Positions 7,946 to 15,075 of a DNA stretch of 25,989 bases are shown here, piece after piece (position 1 is the stretch's first letter; every line of letters starts with the position of its first letter). The stretch spans positions 1-25,989 of the forward strand of contig CAMOGR010000191.1 in the NCBI GenBank assembly GCA_946614205.1, in the 5' to 3' direction. The DNA is from an uncultured Bacteroidales bacterium. GTDB taxonomy: Bacteria; Bacteroidota; Bacteroidia; Bacteroidales; UBA932. Both the position numbers and the translations under genes were made by a program. Below the pieces are notes generated by a model. It saw nothing but the letters and a program-made list of their open reading frames with translations. It had not been told where the DNA came from and did not search any database.

Positions 7946-8929
7946 ATGGACAAAGTGATAGTTTCCCCGTCGCCGCACGTTCATTCTCCTGCTTCCACAA
8001 ACAGGATAATGCTCGATGTGTGTATCGCACTCATGCCGGCGATTATAGTTTCGATACTGTTCTACGGCTGGTCCGAGCTTCTGGTCCTTGCCGTGAGCGC
8101 CGCGGGCTGCGTGTGTCTCGAGTGGCTCATAGCCACATTCCTCATGAAGCGCCCCGAGCTGTTCAGCGGCTCCTCGGCCCTCGTCACCGGCCTGCTTCTC
8201 GCCATGAACCTGCCTTCCACCACTCCCTGGTGGGTGGTTCTCATCGGCGCAGTGGTTGCAATCGGCGTGGCCAAGATGTCCTTCGGCGGACTCGGCCAGA
8301 ACCTTTTCAACCCGGCCATCACGGCCCGCGTATTCCTGCTTATATCCTTCCCGGTATACATGACCAACTGGGCGATGCCGAATGGCTTCATCACCAGTGT
8401 CGATGCCGTATCCGGCGCCACGCCGCTCGGCATCATCAAGGAAGGCATCAAGTCGGGTCTCCCCATTCCCGAGATTCTTTCGCAGAACAACCTTGATGCG
8501 ATGTCCATAATCCGCGACATCGGCGGCTCGGGCGGCGAGATATCGGCCATCGCGCTCGTCGTCGGCTTCTGCTACCTCCTTATCCGCAAGGTCGTCAAGC
8601 CCTGGATTCCCCTGAGCATCCTCGGTACCATCGCGCTTATTTCTTTCGTATTCAACCTCATCGACCCCGCACACTTTACCGGTCCCAACTTCAACCTCAT
8701 CACCGGCGGTGTTCTCCTCGGTGCCTTCTTCATGGCCACCGACTACGTCACCTCGCCTATGAGCACCTGGGGCGGAGTCATCTTCGGCGTCGGTATAGGT
8801 TTGATAGTGATGATGATACGCTACTTCGGCTCCTACCCTGAGGGCATGTCGTTCGCCATCCTCATCATGAACTGCTTCGTGCCCCTGCTCAACAGGGCAT
8901 TCCACCAGAAAAAATACGGGAGGGCTTAA
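7946..8929 (+). CDS. rnfD: Rnf electron-transport complex subunit D
   Basis: 327 aa integral membrane protein with about eight to ten hydrophobic helices. The covalent-FMN motif SGATP is at 156-160 (attachment threonine T159). Other family marks are GGLGQNLFNPAITARVF (about 114-130), and SYPEGMSFAILIMNC near the end. RnfD, RnfE and RnfA form the membrane core that couples electron flow to cation movement. It starts 3 nt after rnfC and ends 2 nt before rnfG. Confidence 0.97.
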   Translation: MDKVIVSPSPHVHSPASTNRIMLDVCIALMPAIIVSILFYGWSELLVLAVSAAGCVCLEWLIATFLMKRPELFSGSSALVTGLLLAMNLPSTTPWWVVLIGAVVAIGVAKMSFGGLGQNLFNPAITARVFLLISFPVYMTNWAMPNGFITSVDAVSGATPLGIIKEGIKSGLPIPEILSQNNLDAMSIIRDIGGSGGEISAIALVVGFCYLLIRKVVKPWIPLSILGTIALISFVFNLIDPAHFTGPNFNLITGGVLLGAFFMATDYVTSPMSTWGGVIFGVGIGLIVMMIRYFGSYPEGMSFAILIMNCFVPLLNRAFHQKKYGRA

Positions 8930-8931
8930 TT

Positions 8932-9486
8932 ATGGCAGCACAGTCTAATCTCAAGAACATGGCTCTGAGCCTTACGCTCGTATGCCTCGTCTGTTCCGCC
9001 CTTCTGGGCGGCGTTTACGCCATGACAAGCGGCCCCATAGCGGACGCACAGGCGGCCAAGACCTCCTCTTCCATCGCCCGCGTGCTTCCGGAGTTCTCCG
9101 TTCAGCCCGAGCAGAAGAGCGTCAGCGTCGACGGCACCGAATATACTTACTACAGCGTTCCCGGTTCCGGCATCGCGGTGATTTCGACCGTGGGCGGCTT
9201 CGGAGGCCCCCTCACGCTGATGGTCGGCATCGACGAGGCCGGTCTCGTGGTCAACACCGTGGTTCTCTCCCACAGCGAGACTCCCGGTCTTGGCGCCAAG
9301 TGCGCCGAGGAGTCCGCTTTTACCGAGCAGTTCAAGGGCTGGAATCCCGCACAGAAGGTGCTTGCCGTCCGCAAGGACGGTGGCGAGGTCGATGCCATCA
9401 CCGCATCCACCATCACTTCCCGGGCCTACAGTGCGGCCATTGCAAATGCGTATAAAGTTTATCTTAATCTGAAGGGCGATGAGTAA
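8932..9486 (+). CDS. rnfG: Rnf electron-transport complex subunit G
   Basis: 184 aa. One N-terminal transmembrane helix (about 10-31) is followed by a periplasmic FMN-binding domain, with HSETPGLGAKC at about 114-124. The C-terminal flavinylation segment reads DAITASTITS (154-163); T160 is the candidate FMN-attachment residue. The usual sequence is (S/T)GAT, so the Gly and Ala before the Thr are replaced by Ala and Ser. ApbE, which attaches FMN, is not in this window. Its stop overlaps the rnfE start by 8 nt. Confidence 0.95.
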   Translation: MAAQSNLKNMALSLTLVCLVCSALLGGVYAMTSGPIADAQAAKTSSSIARVLPEFSVQPEQKSVSVDGTEYTYYSVPGSGIAVISTVGGFGGPLTLMVGIDEAGLVVNTVVLSHSETPGLGAKCAEESAFTEQFKGWNPAQKVLAVRKDGGEVDAITASTITSRAYSAAIANAYKVYLNLKGDE

Positions 9487-10060
9487 GTTAGGTCTGATTA
9501 CTAAGGGCTTCCTCAAGGAGAACCCTACTTTCGTGCTGGTGCTCGGCATGTGTCCGACACTCGCCACCACCACTTCCGCCATGAACGGCCTGGAAATGGG
9601 CCTTGCGACCATGTTCGTGCTCATTCTCAGCAATATAGTCATTTCTCTGATTGCTCCCGTAGTGCCCGACAAGGTGCATATCCCGGTGTATATCGTGGTC
9701 ATTGCAACCTTCGTCACTTTGCTTCAGCTGCTCATGCAGGCCTACGTCCCCGACGTGTACGACACCCTCGGCCTGTTCATCCCGCTGATTGTCGTGAACT
9801 GCATCGTGCTTGGCCGCGCGGAGGCTTTCGCCAGCAAGAACAGCGTGGGTGATTCCGCTCTCGACGGCATAGGCATAGGCCTCGGATTCACCGTTACCCT
9901 TACCATCATCGGCATCGTGCGCGAGATTCTGGGCAGCGGCTCCGTTTTCGGCTGGAAGTTCATATCCGGCGACGGTATCCTCGCCTTCGTGATGGCTCCT
10001 GGCGCATTCCTTGTGCTGGGGTATCTTATGGTATTGTTCAACAAATTGGCTAAGAGGTAG
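9479..10060 (+). CDS. rnfE: Rnf electron-transport complex subunit E
   Basis: 193 aa with six predicted transmembrane helices. The start KGFLKENPTFVLVLGMCPTLA and the LFIPLIVVNCIVLGRAEAFAS segment are diagnostic of RnfE/NqrD. It is one of two inversely oriented homologous membrane subunits that bind the intramembrane Fe-S cluster in Rnf/Nqr; the conserved cysteines are in GMCPTLA and VNCIVLGRAE. The start lies 8 nt inside rnfG and rnfA begins 2 nt after the stop. Confidence 0.97.
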   Translation: MSKLGLITKGFLKENPTFVLVLGMCPTLATTTSAMNGLEMGLATMFVLILSNIVISLIAPVVPDKVHIPVYIVVIATFVTLLQLLMQAYVPDVYDTLGLFIPLIVVNCIVLGRAEAFASKNSVGDSALDGIGIGLGFTVTLTIIGIVREILGSGSVFGWKFISGDGILAFVMAPGAFLVLGYLMVLFNKLAKR

Positions 10061-10062
10061 TT

Positions 10063-10665
10063 ATGGAATATTTGCTCATTATCGTATCTGCGATATTCGT
10101 AAATAATATCGTCCTTGCCCAGTTCCTTGGAATCTGTCCGTTCATGGGCGTCTCCAATAAGCTGAGTACGGCTGCCGGCATGTCGGGTGCAGTGGCTTTC
10201 GTCATCACGCTTGCCACCGTTGTCACTTATCTTATCAACAAGTTTCTCCTTGTGCCCTTCGGCCTTGAGTTCCTGCAGACCATCGCTTTCATCCTGGTCA
10301 TAGCGGCTCTTGTGCAGATGGTGGAGATTGTGCTCAAGAAGATAAGCCCCTCGCTGTATCAGGCTCTGGGTATCTTCCTCCCTCTGATTACTACAAACTG
10401 CGCCGTCCTCGGTGTGGCCATTACTGTGGTTACCAAGGAATTCACCTTTGGCAGCGCGGCTCCCCACATGCTGAACCTCGCCCAGTCGACCGTGTATGCT
10501 TTCGCCACTTCGCTCGGCTACGGTCTCGCCATGGTGTTGTTTGCAGGGCTTCGCGAGCAGCTTGCCCGCAGCAATGTCCCCGCTTCGTTCAAGGGCCTTC
10601 CCATCGCCTTCATCACCGTCGGCATCATGGCAATGGCATTCCTCGGTTTCTCCGGCATAGTGTAA
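10063..10665 (+). CDS. rnfA: Rnf electron-transport complex subunit A
   Basis: 200 aa with six predicted transmembrane helices. Diagnostic segments are NNIVLAQFLGICPFMGVS (about 14-31) and LPLITTNCAVLGVAI. RnfA is the homologue of RnfE inserted in the opposite orientation. It completes a full six-subunit set in the order B-C-D-G-E-A. The ispF start codon is 1 nt after the stop. Confidence 0.97.
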   Translation: MEYLLIIVSAIFVNNIVLAQFLGICPFMGVSNKLSTAAGMSGAVAFVITLATVVTYLINKFLLVPFGLEFLQTIAFILVIAALVQMVEIVLKKISPSLYQALGIFLPLITTNCAVLGVAITVVTKEFTFGSAAPHMLNLAQSTVYAFATSLGYGLAMVLFAGLREQLARSNVPASFKGLPIAFITVGIMAMAFLGFSGIV

Positions 10666-10666
10666 T

Positions 10667-11146
10667 ATGTCTGTCAGAGTCGGTCAGGGTTTCGATGTCC
10701 ATCGGCTGCAGGAAGGCTTGCCGATGTGGCTTTGCGGCGTACGTGTGCCGTCGCCCGTGGGCTTTGTGGCCCATTCCGACGGCGATGTGGCGATACACGC
10801 CCTGTGCGACGCCCTGCTCGGGGCCCTGGCTCTCGGCGACATAGGGCATCTTTTCCCCGACACTTCAGAGGAATTTGCAGGTATAGACAGCAAGATTCTG
10901 CTGTCGCGAGTGCTTGCACTGGTCCGTTCCGAGGGCTGGGATATTGTCAATGCCGACATAACCATCGCCCTCCAGGCTCCCAAGATAGCTCCTTATGTGC
11001 AGCAGATGCGCCAGACCCTCGCAGGGGTATGCGGCACAGACCTGTCTGCGATAAGCGTAAAAGCCACTACGACAGAGCGTTTGGGCTTCGTCGGCAGGGG
11101 AGAGGGCTGTGAAGTTTGGGCAATTGTGCTGATTGAGCAAAAATAA
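10667..11146 (+). CDS. ispF: 2-C-methyl-D-erythritol 2,4-cyclodiphosphate synthase
   Basis: 159 aa, normal length. Metal ligands are D10 and H12 (GFDVHR) and H44 (DVAIHALCDALLGA). The substrate-loop HSDGD is at 36-40 and the family signature KATTTERLGFVGRGEG is near residue 130-146. The enzyme cyclises CDP-methylerythritol 2-phosphate in the MEP isoprenoid pathway. It begins 1 nt after rnfA and probably shares its transcript. There is no sequence-evident reason for the pairing, though IspG/IspH downstream in the pathway need electrons and Fe-S clusters. Confidence 0.97.
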   Translation: MSVRVGQGFDVHRLQEGLPMWLCGVRVPSPVGFVAHSDGDVAIHALCDALLGALALGDIGHLFPDTSEEFAGIDSKILLSRVLALVRSEGWDIVNADITIALQAPKIAPYVQQMRQTLAGVCGTDLSAISVKATTTERLGFVGRGEGCEVWAIVLIEQK

Positions 11147-11148
11147 TT

Positions 11149-11178
11149 TTGCTTTTTTGCAAAAGAATTGTACCTTTG
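11149..11178 (+). promoter_or_regulatory. Promoter of tRNA-Gln
   Basis: TTG at 11149-11151 and TACCTTTG at 11171-11178 are separated by 19 nt, an exact Bacteroidota promoter layout. The tRNA begins 12 nt after the -7 box. Confidence 0.75.
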
Positions 11179-11190
11179 CAGTCCCAACAT

Positions 11191-11261
11191 TGAGATATGG
11201 TGTAATGGTAGCACTACAGATTCTGGCTCTGTCAGTGAGGGTTCGAGTCCTTCTATCTCAA
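11191..11261 (+). tRNA. tRNA-Gln, anticodon CTG
   Basis: A 71-nt cloverleaf. The acceptor stem pairs TGAGATA (11191-11197) with TATCTCA (11254-11260), with discriminator A at 11261. The D-arm stem GTG/CAC flanks a TAATGGTAG loop. The anticodon stem ACAGA/TCTGT holds the loop TTCTGGC, giving anticodon CTG (reads CAG, Gln) after U33. The T-arm is GAGGG-TTCGAGT-CCTTC with one G-U pair. The genome does not encode the 3' CCA (CT follows). A terminator begins 4 nt later. Confidence 0.96.
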
Positions 11262-11265
11262 CTAA

Positions 11266-11295
11266 ATCGCCGGTCTCGTGGCCGGCGATTTTTTT
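11266..11295 (+). terminator. Rho-independent terminator after tRNA-Gln
   Basis: A 10-bp stem pairs 11266-11275 with 11280-11289 (ATCGCCGGTC / GGCCGGCGAT, one T-G pair) with a TCGT loop, followed by seven Ts (11289-11295). The GH53 start codon is at 11298, so this hairpin also occupies the whole leader of that gene. Confidence 0.88.
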
Positions 11296-11297
11296 GT

Positions 11298-12386
11298 ATG
11301 AAACGTTTTCTCCTGTTTTCCCTTGCGGCCCTGGCCCTGTTTGGCTGCAGGCGTCCCGATTCCCGTTTCTGGAAAGGCGCCGATATAGGATGGGCCACTG
11401 AGATGGAGGCCGGCGGCCTGGAATTCCGCAACGCCGCGGGCGAGGTGCGTGAGTGTACCGCGCTCATGAAGGAACTCGGGCTCGACGCCGTCCGTTTCCG
11501 CGTGTGGGTGGACCCTTCGGCCCACGGTGGCTGGAATGGCGTAGAGGACCTTCTGGTGAAGGCCTCGCGTGCCAGGGACCTTGGCATGGCGGTGATGGTT
11601 GACTTTCACTACAGCGACTTCTGGGCAGACCCAAAGAAGCAGAACATTCCGGCCTCGTGGAGCGGCAAGCCTTATGAGGAGGTCCGGGACAGTCTCGCAG
11701 CTCACACCCGTTATGTGCTCGGAAGGCTCAAGGAAGCAGGCGTGGAACCACTCTGGGTGCAGGTGGGAAACGAGACCTCCCATGGTTTCCTTTGGAGCGT
11801 CAAGGGGGACTGGTGGGGCGACCCTGTACCTGACGAGAACGGCAATGTCGTGATAACGGAGAGCATCGGTCACCTTGAGCGCAATCCCAGGCAGTACGCG
11901 GGCCTTTTCGCGGCCGGATACGATGCGGTGAAGGATGTTTTTCCTTCAGCCAAGGTCATAGTGCATCTGGACAACGGTTTCTGGCAGCCGCTCTACGACA
12001 GCAACCTTGACACCCTTTCCAAGTATGGCGCCCGCTGGGATATAGTGGGGATGTCCCTCTATCCATATTGGGCCCTCGATTCGGGGCTTGAGACCGACGA
12101 AGACGAGGCAATCGACCATTGCTTCGCCAACATCGATCATGTGTACGAAAAATACGGTACGCCCGTGATGATAGTGGAGACTGGTTTCGAGGTCGACGAG
12201 GAACATCCCGAGGTGATGGAGAAAGGGCGCCGTCAGCTTCGGCGCATAATTACGCAGGCCCGCAGGAGCGGCAAGTGCCTTGGCGTGTTCTACTGGGAAC
12301 CCGAATGCCGCCCCGGCCAGTACCGTCTCGGAGCCTTCACCTCCGACGGCCGTCCCACCGTCATAATGGACGCCTTTTCAGATTAG
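11298..12386 (+). CDS. Glycoside hydrolase family 53 lipoprotein (arabinogalactan endo-beta-1,4-galactanase)
   Basis: 362 aa. N-terminal lipoprotein-type signal MKRFLLFSLAALALFGC with lipidation Cys17. The GH53 (beta/alpha)8 barrel spans about 24-355. Markers are FWKGADIGWATEMEAGG, AVRFRVWVDP, VDFHYSDFWADP, the acid/base Glu159 in VQVGNE and the nucleophile Glu294 in MIVETG. GH53 enzymes cut beta-1,4-galactan side chains of pectin; as a lipoprotein it probably acts at the cell surface or in the periplasm. ATG at 11298 is preferred because it begins the signal peptide; longer in-frame reading would run through the tRNA. No SusCD genes are adjacent, so it is an orphan rather than part of a visible utilisation locus. 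No own promoter is seen. Confidence 0.92.
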   Translation: MKRFLLFSLAALALFGCRRPDSRFWKGADIGWATEMEAGGLEFRNAAGEVRECTALMKELGLDAVRFRVWVDPSAHGGWNGVEDLLVKASRARDLGMAVMVDFHYSDFWADPKKQNIPASWSGKPYEEVRDSLAAHTRYVLGRLKEAGVEPLWVQVGNETSHGFLWSVKGDWWGDPVPDENGNVVITESIGHLERNPRQYAGLFAAGYDAVKDVFPSAKVIVHLDNGFWQPLYDSNLDTLSKYGARWDIVGMSLYPYWALDSGLETDEDEAIDHCFANIDHVYEKYGTPVMIVETGFEVDEEHPEVMEKGRRQLRRIITQARRSGKCLGVFYWEPECRPGQYRLGAFTSDGRPTVIMDAFSD

Positions 12387-12393
12387 CCGCCGC

Positions 12394-12567
12394 TCAGTCG
12401 CCTCGTTTTGGCAGTCGCCCCCGGGTGCGCAGGGCTTCGTTGATTATCCATTGCAGCTGGCCGTTGATGCTGCGGAACTCGTCCGCAGCCCAACGTTCCA
12501 GCGCGTCCATGGTATCGGCGTCGATACGCAAGACAAAGCTCTTCGTGCCCTCTTTGTCTTTGGCCAT
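12394..12567 (-). CDS. Small ribbon-helix-helix (Arc/CopG-like) protein
   Basis: 57 aa. The sequence KSFVLRIDADTMDALERWAADEFRSINGQLQWIINEAL has the beta-strand, two-helix pattern of Arc-type ribbon-helix-helix proteins (strand about 9-15, helices about 17-31 and 34-48), with a short basic tail. Such proteins bind DNA as dimers. It starts 3 nt after the SPFH gene stop on the same strand, so the two are co-transcribed. It ends 7 nt from the convergent GH53 stop. There is no toxin partner beside it, which argues against a simple antitoxin role; regulation of the SPFH operon is possible. Confidence 0.8.
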   Translation of the reverse strand: MAKDKEGTKSFVLRIDADTMDALERWAADEFRSINGQLQWIINEALRTRGRLPKRGD

Positions 12568-12570
12568 AGG

Positions 12571-13509
12571 CTAATACAGGCTACCTGAATTTACAACAGG
12601 CTGGGCGGGCTCGTCTCCGCAGAGCACGACCAGGAGGTTGCTGACCATTGCGGCCTTGCGCTCTTCGTCAAGATTCACCACACCCTCGTCCTTGAGTTTG
12701 TCGAGGGCCATTTTCACCATGCTCACGGCACCGTCGACTATCTTCTCGCGTGCGGCGATTATGGCGTCAGCCTGCTGGCGGCGCAGCATGACGGCGGCAA
12801 TCTCCGGGGCGTAGGCCAGATAATTGATGCGGGCCTCTGTTACGTGCATGCCGGCCATGGACAGGCGGTCGTTGAGGGTGCGGACGAGTTCTTCGTTTAT
12901 CTGGTCGGCGTTGCTGCGCAGGGTGAGTTCGTCGGCGTTGTCGGGATTGTCGTATGAGTAGCATCCCGCAACCTGGCGGAGCGCAGCGTCGCTCTGAACG
13001 CGGACGAAGTTTTCGAAAGCCTGGGACAGCTGTCTTGCAGAGACTCCGGCCTTACCTGCCACTGATGGTGCAAGCGACTGGCTGTCAATTTCAAAGAGGG
13101 CCTTATAAGTATCTTTGAGCCGCCATACCAGCACCATTCCTATCATCACCGGGTTGCCGGACTTGTCGTTAACCTTTATGGGGTCGGGATTGAGGTTGCG
13201 GGCTCTCAGGCTGACGGACTTCTTGCTCATGAGAGGGTTAACCCAGAAGAATCCGGTGCGGGTGAAGGTGCCGCGATACTTGCCGAAGAATACCAGCACC
13301 TTAGCTTCGTTGGGTTCCTGTTTGATGAAACCGTTGCAGAAAAGTGCCAGAAGCATCAGCAGAATCATGCCCGGGATGACGAGCATGTCGTTCGTCTCGG
13401 GACCATACACGCAGCAGCAGAGTGCTACGGCCAATATGGCCAGAAACATGAGCAGGGCGACGAAGCCATTGAGTACCAAGCCTTTGTAGTCGAATTCCTT
13501 GTTTTCCAT
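12571..13509 (-). CDS. SPFH domain (stomatin/flotillin-type) membrane protein
   Basis: 312 aa. Two N-terminal hydrophobic helices (about 12-35 and 42-61) precede an SPFH/band-7 domain (about 62-270): [54 protein letters not shown] and a C-terminal helix with the [27 protein letters not shown] segment typical of the family. SPFH proteins form membrane-associated oligomers; the specific job in Bacteroidota is not established. It is the first gene of a minus-strand pair with the RHH protein. A promoter-like box (13545-13552, minus) lies 36 nt upstream. Confidence 0.93.
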   Translation of the reverse strand: MENKEFDYKGLVLNGFVALLMFLAILAVALCCCVYGPETNDMLVIPGMILLMLLALFCNGFIKQEPNEAKVLVFFGKYRGTFTRTGFFWVNPLMSKKSVSLRARNLNPDPIKVNDKSGNPVMIGMVLVWRLKDTYKALFEIDSQSLAPSVAGKAGVSARQLSQAFENFVRVQSDAALRQVAGCYSYDNPDNADELTLRSNADQINEELVRTLNDRLSMAGMHVTEARINYLAYAPEIAAVMLRRQQADAIIAAREKIVDGAVSMVKMALDKLKDEGVVNLDEERKAAMVSNLLVVLCGDEPAQPVVNSGSLY

Positions 13510-13544
13510 GACGTAATATTTAAAATAATATCATTTTGATATCA

Positions 13545-13575
13545 CAAAGTAAGGGATTATTTTTGAATAATGCAA
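13545..13575 (-). promoter_or_regulatory. Promoter of the SPFH-RHH pair
   Basis: On the minus strand, TTACTTTG (13552-13545) is one base off TAnnTTTG, and TTG (13575-13573) lies 20 nt upstream. It is divergent from the cyclophilin promoter. Confidence 0.5.
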
Positions 13576-13608
13576 GGGCTCGGGGTGGAAAAGTGCATTC
13601 ATGGATTA

Positions 13609-13639
13609 TTGCGTTAGTTCTTCTTTTTGGGTATATTTG
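13609..13639 (+). promoter_or_regulatory. Promoter of the cyclophilin lipoprotein gene
   Basis: TTG at 13609-13611, a 20-nt spacer and TATATTTG at 13632-13639 fit the Bacteroidota promoter exactly. The box supports the ATG at 13669 over an in-frame upstream start at 13627, which lies before the expected transcript start. Confidence 0.75.
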
Positions 13640-13668
13640 CAACTCCGACATCAAAAGAACAACATATT

Positions 13669-14343
13669 ATGAAGAAATTAAGTATCATGCTTGCCGCCCT
13701 CGTGGCTTTCGCCGGATGCGGGAACCAGAGCGGCAACAAATCCTCCGAGGGCGAAGGTTCCCAGGAGGGCGCTGCAGAAAACACACAAATCGAAACACTT
13801 GCAATGAAACAACTGGAACATCTTCCCGACGAGCCTGTATTCGACATCGTCACCTCCCTCGGCACCATCCGCGTGAAGCTTTACTCCGACACTCCCAAGC
13901 ATCGTGACAATTTTGCCAAACTCGCGCTGAACGGCTTCTACAACGGCCTTCTTTTCCACCGTGTCATCAAGGACTTCATGATTCAGGGTGGCGACCCTCT
14001 CACCAAGAATCCCGAAAACGCTCCCAAATTCGGCACTGGCGGTCCCGGCTATCAGATTGAGGCTGAAATACTTCCCAATCATCATCACAAGAAGGGCGCA
14101 CTCGCAGCCGCCCGCAAAGGCGACCTGGCCAACCCCATGAAGGAATCCAGCGGCTCCCAGTTCTACATCGTTCAGAGCGAGGCTGGCTGCAGCCACCTCG
14201 ACGGCGAGTATACCATCTTCGGCGAAACGCTTGAGGGCTTTGACGTTATCGACAAGATTGCAGCCCTCCCCACCGACGCGCGAGGTCTTACACAGACTCC
14301 CGTACGCATCGTTTCCGTCAAATTGGTCGACGAACTCGAGTAG
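13669..14343 (+). CDS. Cyclophilin-type peptidyl-prolyl cis-trans isomerase, lipoprotein
   Basis: 224 aa. Lipoprotein signal MKKLSIMLAALVAFAGC with lipidation Cys17, then a low-complexity linker (about 18-45). The cyclophilin domain (about 57-222) shows VTSLGTIRVKLYSDTPKHRDNF, the FHRVIKDFMIQGGDP motif with catalytic Arg, and GSQFYIVQ; EYTIFGETLEGFDVIDKI closes the domain. It isomerises proline bonds and probably assists folding of envelope proteins. It stands alone between a divergent SPFH operon and the repeat-rich accessory block. Confidence 0.95.
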   Translation: MKKLSIMLAALVAFAGCGNQSGNKSSEGEGSQEGAAENTQIETLAMKQLEHLPDEPVFDIVTSLGTIRVKLYSDTPKHRDNFAKLALNGFYNGLLFHRVIKDFMIQGGDPLTKNPENAPKFGTGGPGYQIEAEILPNHHHKKGALAAARKGDLANPMKESSGSQFYIVQSEAGCSHLDGEYTIFGETLEGFDVIDKIAALPTDARGLTQTPVRIVSVKLVDELE

Positions 14344-14363
14344 TTTGGCACAGGCTTTGCTAT

Positions 14364-14399
14364 AAATTTAACCGAATAGTTTTTTCATAGGTTAAATTT
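14364..14399. terminator. AT-rich inverted repeat, possible terminator of the cyclophilin gene
   Basis: AAATTTAACC (14364-14373) and GGTTAAATTT (14390-14399) form a perfect 10-bp inverted repeat with a 16-nt loop. The stem is AT-rich and no long T-tract follows, so termination is only possible. Its right arm overlaps the left edge of repeat copy 1. Confidence 0.4.
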
Positions 14400-14449
14400 T
14401 AGGTTAGAATTGCAAGCGCCCCGCGTCGAGAGATGCGGGGCGTGTTGTT
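14395..14449 (+). repeat. Dispersed hairpin repeat, copy 1 (core only)
   Basis: Shares AATTTTAGGTTAGAATTGC, then the stem CGCCCCGC (14417-14424) / GCGGGGCG (14435-14442) and GTGTTGTT with copies at 15815 and 20684, in the same orientation. The loop differs (GTCGAGAGAT here, GGGCAGAGAT in copy 3). Homology stops after the TGTTGTT, so this copy is about 55 nt against about 125 nt for the other two. From here to 14675 I see no gene; the stretch holds this repeat and the hairpins at 14545-14653. Confidence 0.9.
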
Positions 14450-14544
14450 TTGTGCAAATGTAAATGCACATTGTCTTTCCGAGTCGGTTGCCGCAGTTTT
14501 GAATCGTGTTATCTTCCTATTGCAGTCTCGGTGGTCCGGCAAAC

Positions 14545-14653
14545 GGGCAAGGTGTCGAAATTGGGCCGACACCGTGCCCGCCAACATGGCGTAGAAGGCC
14601 CTGCGAGGCTTTTGGCCGGGCAAGGTACCCCGCAAATACTCGCACCTTGCCCG
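14545..14653. repeat. Cluster of hairpins built on a GGGCAAGGT motif
   Basis: First hairpin: 14545-14557 pairs with 14567-14579 (GGGCAAGGTGTCG / CGACACCGTGCCC, one mismatch, 9-nt loop). Second hairpin: 14617-14626 pairs perfectly with 14644-14653 (CGGGCAAGGT / ACCTTGCCCG, 17-nt loop). The same decamer is thus present in both, giving inverted and direct copies within 110 nt. It looks like a REP-like or decayed element; no coding sequence fits. Confidence 0.7.
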
Positions 14654-14675
14654 ATTGGTGGGCAAAAACATCTGA

Positions 14676-14999
14676 CTTCTCAGGAAGATTGTCAATGCCG
14701 CCGGGGCCAAGATAGTCGTATCCTCCTCCTGGCGTGACCTGGGAATGGAGAAACTCCGTAAGGTTTGGGTGGAGAACAACATGCCGGGGGAGCTGATTGG
14801 CACCACACCGATATGGGTCCTGACCAAGGTCGACGCCATCAGGCAATGGCTCGAGGACCACCCTTGCTGGCTTTTTGCCGTGCTTGATGATTCCGAGCTT
14901 GACGTTCCGAACTTGGTCAAGACCAATCCGTATACCGGTCTCACTGAGGAAGAAGCTGAGAAGATAATTAAGATACTCGTTGGTGTGGGAATATATTGA
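14676..14999 (+). pseudogene. Truncated HAD-type (Swiss-army-knife RNA-repair-like) protein, C-terminal part
   Basis: The frame is open from 14676, after a TGA at 14673-14675, to TGA at 14997. It reads LLRKIVNAAGAKIVVSSSWR, then PGELIGTTP, a WL segment, FAVLDDSELDVPNLVKTNP, and GLTEEEAEKIIKIL. This is the second half of the HAD_SAK type domain: the SSSWR motif, the LDD acidic pair and the closing GLT helix. The N-terminal DxDGVL nucleophile motif is missing and no start codon precedes SSSWR. An ATG at 14745 could start an 84-aa remnant but would lose SSSWR. I read it as a decayed gene cut off by the hairpin region upstream. Confidence 0.65.
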
Positions 15000-15028
15000 G
15001 ACATTAAATTCGGCTTGTGGCAAATAAT

Positions 15029-15059
15029 TTGCAGATTAGTTTAAAATAAAGTATGTTTG
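15029..15059 (+). promoter_or_regulatory. Promoter of the toxin-antitoxin pair
   Basis: TTG at 15029-15031, a 20-nt spacer and TATGTTTG at 15052-15059 match the Bacteroidota promoter exactly, 16 nt before the ATG at 15076. Confidence 0.75.
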
Positions 15060-15075
15060 CAGAAAAAGACACTAT

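Noticed and set aside
7412..8905. 497-codon minus-strand frame opposite rnfC and rnfD
   Set aside because: Rich in His, Asp and Gly as expected for an antisense shadow; rnfC and rnfD are certain.
11133..11297. Upstream in-frame extension of the GH53 gene
   Set aside because: It would run through the tRNA and its terminator; the signal peptide begins at 11298.
14517..15023. 168-codon minus-strand frame opposite the HAD fragment
   Set aside because: It has no signal, motif or promoter, while the plus strand carries recognisable HAD_SAK motifs over the same bases. It is an antisense shadow.
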